Shown piece after piece: positions 10,451 through 20,735 of a stretch of 64,000 nt of DNA. Where the stretch lies: contig JACEFZ010006263.1 of NCBI GenBank assembly GCA_014155875.1, forward strand, positions 673,501-737,500, read 5' to 3'. Numbering within the stretch: position 1 is the first letter of the stretch; every line of letters starts with the position of its first letter. A program made the position numbers and the translations under genes. This DNA comes from Cepaea nemoralis (taxonomy: Eukaryota > Mollusca > Gastropoda > Stylommatophora > Helicidae). The notes beneath the pieces are model-generated. The model searched no databases, was not told the origin of the DNA, and was given only the letters and a program-made list of their open reading frames with translations.

Positions 10451-11030
10451 ATCTAATTTCCCTCTACATCCTAAGGTAGAAGTACTAGATTACAAGATCT
10501 AATTTCCCTCTACATTCTAAGGTAGAAGTACAAGATTACAAGATCTAATTTCCCTCTACATCCTAAGGTAGAAGTACTAGATTACAAGATCTAATTTCCC
10601 TCTACATCCTAAGGTAGAAGTACTGGATTACAAGATCTAATTTCCCTCTACATCCTAAGGTAGAAGTACTAGATTACAAGATCTAATTTCCTCCTACATA
10701 CTGAGGAAGAAGTACAAGACTACAAGATCTTATTTCCCTCTACATCCTAAGGTAGAAGTACTAGATTACAAGATCTAATTTCCCTCTACATCCTAAGGTA
10801 GAAGTACTAGATTACAAGATCTAATTTCCCTCTACATCCTAAGGTAGAAGTACTAGATTACAAGATCTAATTTCCTCCTACATACTGAGGAAGAAGTACA
10901 AGACTACAAGATCTTATTTCCCTCTACATCCTAGGGTAGAAGTACAAGACTACGAGATCCTATTTTCCTCTACATCCTAGGACAGAAGTGCAATTCAGCA
11001 ATATCGTTTTTCTTCCCCATCATGAGGTAG

Positions 11031-11439
11031 AGGAACAGAGCTGCAAAGTCTAATTTTCCCTTCACGTCTCGGCGTAAATAATGATCTTACAAATTCGACA
11101 AAATCTTGTGTTGAAAATTGTTTTTTGTAACAGAATAATGATGTTAATTGCGATCCATTTATGAAGCTTTTCGCAGAAGCAGCATAGCAAAAATTATAGG
11201 ATACGCTGGAGAAAAAAATAGGACACTTGGCAGCAATTACATTTCCGATTACTCATGCGCGATTACAGAGCTCGCCTTTGTCTCGGACAGACTGTCGCAC
11301 GGCAGACGAGTTATATCATATTATAATTGCGCCACTAGAGCGGGCCATCAAGTCACATGGTTACATTCTTCCAATCAAATTATCAGGTCGGCTGCAGGCG
11401 TCCTCTTCTACGTATTCTTATCCTTTTTCTCCTCCTTCT
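11031..11439. other. No feature recognised
   Basis: Non-coding transition between the minisatellite and the pyrimidine tract. Confidence 0.35.
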
Positions 11440-11558
11440 TCTTCTCCTTCTCCTCCTAATTCTCTTCTTCTTCTTCTTCTTCTTCTTCTTCTTCTTCTTC
11501 TTCTTCTTCTTCTTCTTCTTCTTCTTCTTCTTCTTCTTCTTCTTCTTCTTCTTCTTCA
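11440..11558. repeat. (CTT)n microsatellite
   Basis: About 32 consecutive TTC triplets preceded by a CT-rich lead. Confidence 0.97.
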
Positions 11559-11572
11559 CTTCCGCCTGGGAA

Positions 11573-11815
11573 AGAGAGAAGAGAGAGAGAGTGAGAGAGA
11601 TAGAAGGGGAGAGAGACGTGAAAAGAGAGAGAGAGAGGGGGAGGGGAAAAAGAGAGAGAGAGGGGCAAAGAGAGAAGAGGAGAGAGAGAGTCATAGAAAG
11701 AGTGTGAGAGAGAAGGGAAAAGATAAAGAGACAAGGCGAATGAGAGAGTGTGAGAGAAGAGAAGAGAGAGAGAGAGTGAGAAAAAGAGAGAAGGATAAAG
11801 AGAAATGAAGAGGGA
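11573..11815. repeat. GA-rich purine tract, first copy
   Basis: Imperfect GAGA/GGGA purine tract. Strong strand asymmetry follows directly on the pyrimidine tract. Confidence 0.9.
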
Positions 11816-11829
11816 CTGTGCAAACTAGT

Positions 11830-11994
11830 TAATCTCCCTAATCTTTCTCTTAATGTCCAACCTCTTCAACAGTGAGGTCTGGTTGCATGGATCTGTGTGC
11901 TCTCCCTCCTGTATCGTGCATTTAAAGCCACATATTGCACAATTTCATACTGCGAAATATGTCAGCAATGACATTATGAAATCTGTTATTTATT
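11830..11994. repeat. 165-bp duplicated segment, copy 1
   Basis: Matches 12449-12615, sharing TAATCTCCCTAAT, CACAATTTCA and GCGAAATATGTC. It separates two GA tracts. Confidence 0.75.
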
Positions 11995-12009
11995 ATAGTT
12001 TGAAAGAGA

Positions 12010-12094
12010 TGGTGAGAGAGTCACAGAGAGAGAGAGAGAGAGAGAGTCAGAGAATAAGAGATAGGGAAAGTAAGAGCGAGAATAAGAGAGAGAG

Positions 12095-12146
<52 letters not shown>

Positions 12147-12258
12147 CCAGATAGGGTTAGATAGAGTCAGAGAAAAGGAGAGAGACGTGAAGAGAGCGAA
12201 GGAGAAAAAGAGAGAAGAGAAGGAGAGAAGGGCGGAGAGTGTCAAAGAGTTAGGGTTG

Positions 12259-12296
<38 letters not shown>

Positions 12297-12410
12297 AGAG
12301 GCGAGGGAATGGGAGAGAGAGGGGGAAGAGCAGATCAAAGAGAGAGAAATGGAGGGAGAGAGAAATCGAGAGACAGAATGAAAAGAAAAGCGGAGAGAGA
12401 TGAGGAAAAG
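12010..12410. repeat. GA-rich purine tract, second copy
   Basis: Imperfect GA/GGA tract like 11573-11815. Confidence 0.9.
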
Positions 12411-12448
12411 GGAGATGGGAAGAGAGAACTGTATCGCACCTGTCCATA

Positions 12449-12615
12449 ATAATTAATCTCCCTAATATTTGTCTTGACAAGCCTTCTTTGGCATTTAGTG
12501 CTTTTTGCATCGATCTGTTTTGACTCGATCCTGTCTAATGAATTTCACACAACATATTACACAATTTCACACAGCGAAATATGTCTGCAATGAAATTGTG
12601 AAATCTGCTATTTCT
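12449..12615. repeat. 165-bp duplicated segment, copy 2
   Basis: Second, diverged copy of 11830-11994. With the GA tracts it makes a ~620-bp tandem duplication (GA tract plus segment). Confidence 0.75.
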
Positions 12616-12618
12616 CTC

Positions 12619-12647
12619 TTCCCCCCCCCCCCCCCCCCCCCTCCCCC
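12619..12647. repeat. Poly-C run
   Basis: About 22 consecutive C residues, then CTCCCCC. Confidence 0.95.
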
Positions 12648-12819
12648 GTCTTCTTTTCCACCCATAACATATTAAATAATTGTAATTGGCGAGCAGTAGT
12701 AGTATAGTGGCTAGTTCATAAATAAACACGCGAGTATTGATTGGCTCTCAGAAAAGTAGAATAAAGACGTAGCGGTTAGAGGACGCACTAGACAACATAA
12801 AAATTGAAAGCTTTAGCTA

Positions 12820-12990
12820 CCAACCTTGATAGTGGTTAGTACGTTTGCCTCACGACTCTGTGTTCATGCTTTCGAATCTCTATCGTGGAGAATACTTTTT
12901 ATGTTTACACCGGTCTCCTAAGTCGATCCAGCCTAAAAATGGGTACGGGGAATTTCCTTATAAGGGTGTGATATGTGTCACATAATTCCT
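12820..12990 (+). mobile_element. SINE-D-like element, tRNA-derived head
   Basis: TAGTGGTTAGTACGTTTGCC resembles a tRNA A-box, and CTTTCGAATCTCT about 35 bases later resembles a B-box. The body wording TCCTAAGTCGATCC and AAAAATGGGTAC recurs, diverged, at 31535-31590. Confidence 0.6.
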
Positions 12991-13321
12991 CGAGTATCGG
13001 CAGTCTAGCATGGGGCAAGCATGATTTAACCAGTATGCCTCGTGGTGTGAGAAGAGGCCCTTTCCTCTTTAATCCGTTAGTTCTTTTAGCGGACGCTCGT
13101 TGGCTGCTACCCCGCTGAAGTCAAAGACGAGAGAACGCGAAATGAAACTAGAATGCCGACAAAGGAACAACACAATTTTTCAACGTGTAGCGTGTCCATT
13201 AAATTCTTCTATGTGGTTTTCTGGTCAGTCGTCTCGGGTTTTTCTGTTGTAGTGCAAACTCTCTCAGCACTCGGGGGTCTGAAATAACTGTAAGAAAATC
13301 TTCCCGAGGTGAGGCATTCTT
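12991..13321. other. No feature recognised
   Basis: Non-coding, no recognised family. Confidence 0.3.
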
Positions 13322-13392
13322 TAACTGATTCAGTGCCAGACAAAAAGTAAGTTTCGACTAAACATGGTACGTCAACACCATGTAATTTTATT
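13322..13392 (+). mobile_element. TTAA-type MITE, left end only
   Basis: TTTAACTGATTCAGTGCCAG matches the ends of the complete copies at 22885 and 26117. The rest is replaced by SINE-B. Confidence 0.6.
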
Positions 13393-13625
13393 TGCGCTCG
13401 CTCGCTTTGAAATCAAGAGTAGTCCATAAAGGTGTTACTACTTATAGTGCAGTGGACTGATTTTTGTTTTGTGGCATGTGGATTAGCTTCCCCTAATACC
13501 AGTGACACCCGCCATCAGACGAGCCCACTCCGACTTCAGAGGTACTTGTAAATTACATCCACAAGTCAAGGAAGAACAAATAGTATAATGTAAATTCTGT
13601 TCACTAAGGATTGAAACAAATAACA
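13393..13625 (-). mobile_element. SINE-B copy 3
   Basis: Reverse-oriented tail and body (GTGGATTAGCTTCCCCTAAT, CCGACTTCAGAGGTACTTG). The head is decayed. Confidence 0.75.
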
Positions 13626-13635
13626 CGGTGACCCT

Positions 13636-13855
13636 AGCGGCTCATGATCCCGTATACCCGCGTTTGAAACACATCTACGCGCGATTTGGCAGCAGACCGC
13701 CTTGCGTTAGTTGTTTTTAAACGAAATGATATGGGTGCCGGTCGTTCAGAAAGCAATGGCTAACTACCGAACGTAAACTTGCCAAGAGATCACAGCGGCA
13801 GAAATGCTGGTGTTGGCTGCGATGTCCTGTAAACAAAGGATATGCAAAAAAAAAA
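13636..13855 (+). mobile_element. SINE-C copy, forward
   Basis: Contains GCCGGTCGTTCAGAAAGCAA, CTTGCCAAGAGATCA, GATGTCCTGTAAA and an A10 tail. Confidence 0.82.
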
Positions 13856-13927
13856 TACTTTTTAAGGGAAGCTGAGTCGCAACTTATCACAAACATCAGA
13901 AAGAGGCGGTCGTCGTTTCTTTTCTTA

Positions 13928-14150
13928 CTTTTTGTTTGTGTGTATGCCACGTTATGAGAAGACAAAAACTGGAACTTGTGACAATCTGAAAGATTTGCGG
14001 AAAGAGAAATGGAGGAAGACAGCGTGAGAAGATTCTTGACCGTCTTGTGTCATGGCACGGAAGGGAGTCAACACACGAAATGATCCAAGACGTCAGAGAT
14101 CGTAATTTGTGGAGGGGCATGATCGCCAACGCCAGCAGGTAAGGCACTGG
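13928..14150 (+). mobile_element. RTE-like LINE 3' end, decayed
   Basis: Reads CHVMRRQKLELVTI, then GGRQREKILDRLVSWHG and RDRNLWRGMIANASR, aligning with the C-terminus of the other LINE copies. Several stops. The tail is weak. Confidence 0.75.
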
Positions 14151-14451
14151 ATGGTGAATACTTGTTTACTTGATGTGTACCATGTTTCGCCCAAACCTGC
14201 TTCTTGTTTTTCCACTGAATCACTTAGAACACAGAAGCCACAAACTGTTTGTTGTAATCTTTATCGGGGTAAACGACAACGGGAAACGAGAGTACCTCGC
14301 TGAAACCACAACCAAGATACAGACGGGTGTACGACCACCGCTGTGAAATCAGACGTCTAATTAGTGCCCTTGCTAATTAAGAAATTAGTGCACTGGTTAG
14401 ATAAGACAATAAGTAGGTAATGGCGTTTTTGTGGTGTTGTATTTGTTGTTG
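14151..14451. other. No feature recognised
   Basis: Non-coding. A small imperfect palindrome (CTAATTAGTGC near 14357) is visible. Confidence 0.3.
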
Positions 14452-14702
14452 TTGTTGCTCTGGCTCGCTTTGAACTCAAGCGTGGTCCAAACACGCTACT
14501 TGCAATAGCACTAGACCGAATTTTACTTGTGGATTAGCTTTCCCTATTACCAGTGTCCCTCACCATCAGGCGAACCCACTTTAAAGGACTTGTAATTTAC
14601 GACCCCAAGTCAAGGACGAGAAGTCAGCATTTTAGTTCAACTGACCGGTATAGGGGTTGAACCCCTTACCCCAGCATCATGACAACAGATGTTTAAGAAC
14701 GC
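14452..14702 (-). mobile_element. SINE-B copy 4
   Basis: Reverse copy with tail TTTGAACTCAAGCGTGGTCC, body ATTACCAGTGTCCCTCACCA and B-box region TAGGGGTTGAACCCC. Confidence 0.85.
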
Positions 14703-14767
14703 GAGTACTTATTCAGTTAATCATCCGCAGGACACGACTGACAGCAAGCTTGAATAGATAAACAAAC

Positions 14768-15012
14768 GGGAGTCTCCGTGGCGAAATGGTCAAGCCGTTA
14801 GACTCAGGTTCCGAAGGTTGTGGGTTCGATTCCGGGCCGCGTCCTTCGGTTCACGGGTGAAAATTTTCGGAGGCTCCTGTGGGTCGTAGCTGGAGTTACG
14901 GAGTTCGTGCTTTGTGCGACGCTTTCCGCGCTGCGGAAAGAGACCTAGCCATATGGGATAAAAATCCGGTGCAATGAAGTCGACCCTGTCGACTTTTAAG
15001 CGACTTTTATTT
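14768..15012 (+). mobile_element. SINE-A copy 2, full length (reference copy)
   Basis: About 245 bp. The tRNA-Leu-like head starts GGGAGTCTCCGTGG, with A-box TGGCGAAATGG (14779-14789) and B-box GGTTCGATTCC (14823-14833), the internal RNA polymerase III promoter. The body includes GACGCTTTCCGCGCTGCGG, and the tail ends GTCGACTTTTAAGCGACTTTT. It lacks a poly-A tail. The head is not a functional tRNA gene because it cannot close an acceptor stem. Confidence 0.9.
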
Positions 15013-15093
15013 TAAAGATAATCAAAAGAGGCGCTTTACCAAACGCATCGAGTCTTTCACATCCAGAAAGTTTTGTAGCAGATGCTCCAGGGG

Positions 15094-15203
15094 AAATTAG
15101 CAAATTGTAAGAAGACACAGGTTATGTCGCCACTAGGAAGAACGAAGTACCACAATGTAATATACGAGTAAATGGGAATATTCTTCAACAAGTGAATCGG
15201 TAC
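15094..15203 (+). mobile_element. RTE-like LINE fragment, left part, interrupted by the LTR element
   Basis: Corresponds to the LINE segment NCKKTQ-M, then TKYHNV, up to VNR. The reading resumes at 21452 with YNYLGTVITSDGRC. The LTR element therefore inserted into this LINE. Confidence 0.82.
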
Positions 15204-15920
15204 TGTCACATGCCTGTGTTCAGTGGCATTAAGGTGAGTGGCCGTACAATATAAACAGTTCAAGAGGTGAAAGGGCATTCACCGGAAAGAGAATATAAGG
15301 AGAAAAACGGTAAGGGAGAGGGGCTGCAAGAAGGGGCAGACAGTTGGAGCAGTGAGGTGGTGTGTTGTGTGTGAAGCATTGTGGGGGATGGAATTGTTGA
15401 GAAGAGAGGGACAAAGACTGACGGCGGGGAGTTGATGTTTGGACTCCGAGCTGGGAGTTGAGTCGAGACCGGACCAGGAGAAGGTCGTGGTCTGAGAACG
15501 TGAAGAATTGCGACGGAGTTCTGAAGATAACTCCGCACTGTGGGTTCCAGGGATAGTGAGTGGAATTCGAGACCCATAGTGGGTTACTTTGAGTCGGGCC
15601 TAGAGAGAGGCTAGTATACCTGTCGTGTGGGACGATATTTTAGTAGCCTTGAGAGGCAGTGCTATTCGACGTGTTCCATTGAGGATGGAGATATATTCTT
15701 AGAGAATTATTGTTCCTGGATTTATATGTCACATGTGTCTGTGTTAATTCAGAATTAAAGGAATATTATGTGCGCAAATTAACGCTTGTTCACTGACTGG
15801 TGTTTGGTGGTGATGCATCTTGATTAATCTGTTGTTCAACATCACATTGTTACAAGGACATACCCTAGACATAACCATAGCCACTCTATCTGTCACTTAG
15901 TCAACATTCACTTTGTGACA
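15204..15920 (+). repeat. 5' LTR of element 1
   Basis: 717 bp, TGTCACATG to TTTGTGACA. A TATAAA at 15250-15255 is a candidate core promoter and ATTAAA at 15754-15759 a candidate polyadenylation signal. Confidence 0.95.
15250..15255 (+). promoter_or_regulatory. Candidate TATA box in the LTR
   Basis: TATAAA within the 5' LTR; also present in the 3' LTR. The role is inferred from position only. Confidence 0.4.
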
Positions 15921-15931
15921 GAGAAGATTTC

Positions 15932-15946
15932 TGGGGGCTCTCCTGG
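15932..15946 (+). promoter_or_regulatory. Candidate primer-binding site (tRNA-Pro-like)
   Basis: TGGGGGCTC begins 11 bases after the LTR and matches the complement of the conserved 3' end of animal tRNA-Pro for nine bases; the following TCCTGG matches only with a gap. This would prime minus-strand DNA synthesis. The spacing is unusual. Confidence 0.5.
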
Positions 15947-18111
15947 CAAGAACGACGGGGATATATTGATTATCTGAAAGGCAAGAGCATTGTAAACATT
16001 GTTGTCATTCTGAGATATCTATGGGCTCTTCGCTGAGAGAGGAGTTATCTGTGACGTCGTTCCATCAATTTAAACAATACTGCGTCAAGAGGGTAATGTG
16101 AACTCTTTTGGGTGTGTAAGACGCCACATCGAAGAAAAACGGTCAGCGCGCGGGGAGGGTACGCGGCGGAAATCACAAGCTAGCAGACAGTTCAAGTGAA
16201 GGTCATACTACAGGTAAATTAACGACAGTCAGCACACGTCATTGCGACGCTAGCGGGCACGCCAGAGAATTAACGCAGACAGGCGCCTGTGTTTATAGGT
16301 CAAGAGACGAAAGCGCCAGCAGACGAGTCACATAAAAGTCGGCGCCATGATACTGGCTGGATGATACCCTGACAGGTGTGTGTGGGTGTGACGAAGACAG
16401 GATTGAAGAAAATCAAAGATACTGACAGGTATGTGTGTGTGCTAAGGCAAACGCACGGTGTTGGTCGCGGGTCGACAAGCGAACACAACGGGGGAGGACG
16501 GTGGAAATTGTGAGTCTCCACGGACAATTCGGGTCAGCGCTGTTTACGAGACCATTGAACTCCCAGGAAGGGGAGAGTTAATGAATGTGTAAGAATACAC
16601 TGTGAAAATTGGCATTACTTTGTTCACAGCCGGGTCGGGGCTGAGAAGTTGTGTGGAAAGTGGTTTTGTATAACGGGAAAAGTGTCCGGTCAGTTTACAG
16701 TATGTATTATTGTGACAAAGATTACTGAAGTTGACCTGCGGGTCAAGGCCGTGGACAGTGGAAAGTTACTGAGATGTTCCATAGTGGAACTGGATAAACA
16801 AGCTGGTTTTGTGTGAAACTAGACTTTATGTTCGGCTTTGTTAAAAGCCCTTTGTGTGCATTACCTTATAATCAGCAAACATTTTGTCAACGATTGATGA
16901 CGTGGCATCTCCGCGAACATAGTTGCATACAGTTGCCAAAAAGAACTGGCGGTACAGAGTGAAAGCGTTGAACATTTATTGCCATTATTTTGGTCTTTTC
17001 TTTTGGTGAATCTATAACATATATGATACAGCGAAGCGCCATCTCCGCAACGAGAGTAACAACAAATCGAAAGAACACTTTGGATTATTACCACGTACAG
17101 AGAAAGTACAATAACGTTACGGATATCACTATCATCTTCAACTTTTGTCGACAGTTGGAACTTTTGATCACCATGTGAATTCAATAACCACGCAACAAAA
17201 CAAGAAGTCGGTTTGAAATCCAGCGTCGTAGACATTGAATAAAAAGAACTTTTGGCGACGGATTAGTGGGCACATATTTATCGGCCAACGATGTGGACAT
17301 TCTGTTTGCTGCTCATTGTCTTATAAATATTGTTTTCGGTTGTTAAGCTGTTACTTGTATGTGGTCCAGTGTTTGTCAAGAGTAGGGGATTTGTTGGGGT
17401 GTTTCTCGAGAGTCGGGATACAGCACAATAATTTATTTGTCTTTCTGGTGCTTACGATATTTTTGTAAGAAAAACGTTAATGAGTTGACGTATCGTGCAG
17501 GGGCATTGAAATAGTCTTAACCAATATCTAGAGCCGAGTTGTCTGACGTCAGATCTGTGTATATTTTCAGTATATATTCTTTTTCTTTCTCTCTTTCTTT
17601 TCGTTATATTTACATATAATATTTGTTGTGTTCGGATATATGTTTTTATTGTGATCTTTCGTCATTTCTGCTGTCTAGTGGTCCTGGTCAATTTATATTT
17701 TTATTTTTTACGCGCACTGTGGGTGTCTCTACACAAGCTTGTGGTTGTTACTGTGGTTTATTTCTGTGTCATCATCGTCTCCGTGTACTCAGCTTGTGAA
17801 GTCTAGCGTTGGATAGTCATCACTTAGTGTTATCATCCATTTGTGTGTATATGTTTTTATATGTATGTTTAACAATATTTCCAGGGACTTCATGAACTTT
17901 TGGTCATAGATATAGGGAGTATAGGTGATACTTCCCACCTCACTACCTAGTGCTTATAGAGTGACTGGGTGAGGACAGAGTGATATTGTAGCACTACGGA
18001 TTTATGTATACAGGGAGTGTGGGTGTACTTAGGGAAGTGACACAAAGACTAACAGCAGAGTCGTCACATTTATAGTTGGCTGACAGACAGCAACGTGTCC
18101 ACAAGTACAAG
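15947..18111 (+). other. Long untranslated leader of element 1
   Basis: About 2.2 kb between primer-binding site and gag with only short open frames. It includes a T-rich stretch near 17570-17720. Packaging signals would be expected here, but none can be pointed to. Confidence 0.6.
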
Positions 18112-20430
18112 ATGCCTACTTTAATGGAATATATTGAAGCAGGTGAACGAATAGGCCTGAAGGGTAAAGAGTTACAGGAGTATGCCGAAGCAAAAGAACA
18201 AAAACAGATTGAAAGAGAGGAGAGGCATAATGAACGCGAGGCAAAACGTCTGCAGGAAGAAAAGGTAGCTGAAGACAAGCGTCTACAGGAAGAGAGAGAG
18301 ACACACATGAGAATGGAAATTGAGAAAGAGAAGATTAAGATGGAAGCGGAAATTGCTATTAAAAAGTTAGAATTTGCATCGAAGGGTCAAAGTGAGGAAA
18401 GTAGAAAACCGTCGCAGTCGTCACAGAGATTAAAACTGCCATACTTTACGGACCGAGACAACCTTGAATCTTATTTGGACAGATTTCAAGCAAGTGCGAA
18501 AGTGTTAGGCATCCCCGAAGAACATTTTGCTATTAGACTAGGAGAGCTTCTTACGGGCAAGGCACTAGACACCATGTTCAATTTACCTGTAGAAGAAAGG
18601 AACAACTACACTATCTTACGTCAACGTTTGCTGACAAAGTTCCAACTCACTGAGCATGGATATAGGACAAAGTTTAGACAGTTAGTGCCAGAGACAAATC
18701 AAGATTTCACAGATTTTGTTAACACAGTAAAGAATACATTTAATAAGTGGATGGAGCTTGCAGAAATAGGGAAAGATTTTAATAAATTAGTAGATCTAAT
18801 GTTAAGAGACAAGGTGGTATCTGCATGCAATTCTAATTTAGTGGCGTTCTTTGAGGAACGGAAGCCAAAGGACATAGACACAATGTCTCAGTTAGGGCAA
18901 AACTACATGACTGCACATCCTAACGTATCTATTGGGAAACTAATGAGTGAGGAAATAGTCTGTGCAGCGTACACTAAACAGGACCAGAATCCAGTCATCA
19001 GACCAAGGGCGAAAAGCGTGGATTCGGCACAGAAAGGTGAGCAGCAAGAACTTCAAGACAATGGTTTCCGAGGAAACAATGTTGGTAGAGTAGGACGGTA
19101 CCCATATAGAAGAGGGAACTTCCAGAGACGTCCAAATTATGCCGGATGTTGGAATTGTGGGAGCTGGAGACACAGGGCAGCAGAGTGTGATGCACAACCA
19201 GCAGATGGACCAACGAACAGCACTAAAAGGGAGATTACTTGTTTCAAATGTGGAAAGAATGGGCATATCAGCCATCAATGTAGGATGAGAGAAACAGAGC
19301 ACTCAAATGCAGCGCAAGTAATTGAGACGCTGAACAATGAAGATTGTAGTGGGTGCAAACCTCTGTTTGAAAAAGACAGTCAGCCAGTCCTAATATGTGG
19401 TCACACAGTTAAAGCAGGATCAGCAGTCCATGAAGGAGGAAGTTTGAAGCTACATCAGGGATTTGTCAATGATAGACCAGCGTTAACAATTAGAGATTCC
19501 GGATGTACGTCTATCGGAGTGAGGAGAAGTTTAATAGATCCCTTGGATTATACAGGGAAAAAGATTAGATGCATAACATTCAACGGCACAGTAGAGTTCT
19601 ACCCAGTAGCCATAATAACAGTAAAAACACCATACATCACTGGAAGAGTGACAGCGTGTGTTTTGGACTCACCAGTGGCTGATTTGATCATAGGAAATGT
19701 TATAGGAGTTAAAGATTGTACAGAAGAGGAAGTAGTTTATTGGGACCGAAAATATAGTGTAAGCAGTAATGAGGTAGTTACCACAAGAGAACCTAAATTA
19801 GAGAGTATAGCTGAGGTAGAAGAGGCACTTGAAGTAGACACAGGAACTCAGAACAAGGATAGTACAGCTGAGCAGATGAGAATGGATCCCAAATATAGTG
19901 CTAGTGAATCCCAGAGACAAGATACTACTCTGAACAAATGTTCCCAAGGGTGTAGGAGAGTAGAACATAGGCAGTCAAAGAAAGGTAGATGGTGCTTCGA
20001 GAGGAAGAACAATGTTCTTACTCGCCGCTTTTCAGATGGCGGAACTGCATGTGGGCAAGTAGCAGTACCTTTAACACATAGCGACCGATATACTAGAACA
20101 GCTCAGGATAGAGCAGGTGCAGGGCACATAGGAGTAAGGCGGAAGCAGCATAGAGCAGGATGCCAGGTATATTGGCCAGGATTCAATAAAGAGTTCAGAC
20201 TAAACAGAGACGCAAGTGTAACAGTACAATATGCAGATAGGAAAGTTGAGTCAGGTCAAAAGAGTGTTCGTGACATTACTGACCCAGGGCTAGGGATAGC
20301 AAACAGATGTTGTAATTGTAGAGGTACCATTAGTGATGGGTACATGAAAGGTAGACACAGCATCGACAGGAATCAGAGGTGGGTTAATGCAAGAACAGAA
20401 CCACCTGATATAGTGTCGGTACACAAATAG
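18112..20430 (+). CDS. gag: Gag-protease polyprotein with integrase zinc-domain stub
   Basis: Intact 772-codon frame. I start it at ATG 18112 (MPTLMEYIEAG); the frame is open upstream from TTG 18076, but the gag at 37821 begins with matching MATLADFIKAG. In order: a highly charged coiled coil (residues ~14-105); a capsid-like gag region (~105-290); two CCHC zinc knuckles, C346-C359 and C377-C390, for RNA binding; a retropepsin-like aspartic protease with D462-S463-G464 and the partner strand DLIIGN at 524-529; a spacer; then an integrase zinc-domain-like stretch (GHIGVRRK with H672, YWPG at 687-690) whose cysteines are not conserved. RT, RNase H and the integrase catalytic core are absent. 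It would form particles and package RNA but cannot copy it. Confidence 0.88.
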   Translation: MPTLMEYIEAGERIGLKGKELQEYAEAKEQKQIEREERHNEREAKRLQEEKVAEDKRLQEERETHMRMEIEKEKIKMEAEIAIKKLEFASKGQSEESRKPSQSSQRLKLPYFTDRDNLESYLDRFQASAKVLGIPEEHFAIRLGELLTGKALDTMFNLPVEERNNYTILRQRLLTKFQLTEHGYRTKFRQLVPETNQDFTDFVNTVKNTFNKWMELAEIGKDFNKLVDLMLRDKVVSACNSNLVAFFEERKPKDIDTMSQLGQNYMTAHPNVSIGKLMSEEIVCAAYTKQDQNPVIRPRAKSVDSAQKGEQQELQDNGFRGNNVGRVGRYPYRRGNFQRRPNYAGCWNCGSWRHRAAECDAQPADGPTNSTKREITCFKCGKNGHISHQCRMRETEHSNAAQVIETLNNEDCSGCKPLFEKDSQPVLICGHTVKAGSAVHEGGSLKLHQGFVNDRPALTIRDSGCTSIGVRRSLIDPLDYTGKKIRCITFNGTVEFYPVAIITVKTPYITGRVTACVLDSPVADLIIGNVIGVKDCTEEEVVYWDRKYSVSSNEVVTTREPKLESIAEVEEALEVDTGTQNKDSTAEQMRMDPKYSASESQRQDTTLNKCSQGCRRVEHRQSKKGRWCFERKNNVLTRRFSDGGTACGQVAVPLTHSDRYTRTAQDRAGAGHIGVRRKQHRAGCQVYWPGFNKEFRLNRDASVTVQYADRKVESGQKSVRDITDPGLGIANRCCNCRGTISDGYMKGRHSIDRNQRWVNARTEPPDIVSVHK

Positions 20431-20735
20431 TATTGTGTGGTCGTGAAGTAGTAAGAGACCTGTGGGTACATAAGTATAATGCTTTTCTATGATGTATTAT
20501 TATTATTATGTGATGTATTAGTTCATGCATTGATACAAAAGATAGAAAGTTGTTTGTATTTATGTGTGGGGAATATGGGAGTGTACTATGAGTATCTGAT
20601 GTATTATGTAGTGTGGTAGCTAGAGTAAGTGCAGCCATACTTAGGGCTACCCAGGCATTGTGTCTGGGTCACATATTTGATAAGTATGAGTCTCCCAACA
20701 TTTGAAAACGATGTTTTCTTTTGAGGGTGGGGTAG
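20431..20735 (+). other. 3' untranslated region and polypurine tract of element 1
   Basis: About 300 bp non-coding. The last bases before the 3' LTR, GAGGGTGGGGTAG (about 20723-20735), form the polypurine tract that primes plus-strand synthesis. Confidence 0.75.

Larger units (their letters stand above)
8405..11030. repeat. Minisatellite array, 38- to 46-bp units
   Basis: About 2.2 kb of tandem units (excluding insertions) built around TCTACATCC, GGTAGAAGTACAAGATC and TTATTTCC. In the left half the unit is about 38 bp. From about 10200 it grows to about 46 bp by gaining an extra ATTACAAGATC block. The units at 9000-9340 form a homogeneous sub-block (CTCTACATTCGAGGG). It is interrupted by a hAT MITE and a SINE-A. 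Confidence 0.95.

Noticed and set aside
14768..14838. Functional tRNA-Leu gene
   Set aside because: A- and B-boxes are present but the acceptor arm does not close and the sequence continues into a SINE body repeated elsewhere.
15260..15577. 105-codon minus-strand frame, also at 20792-21109
   Set aside because: It lies in the LTRs and is duplicated only because the LTR is; proline/serine-rich with no recognised domain.
18076..18111. Gag start at 18076
   Set aside because: The codon is TTG. ATG 18112 matches the start of the second gag and is the natural eukaryotic start.
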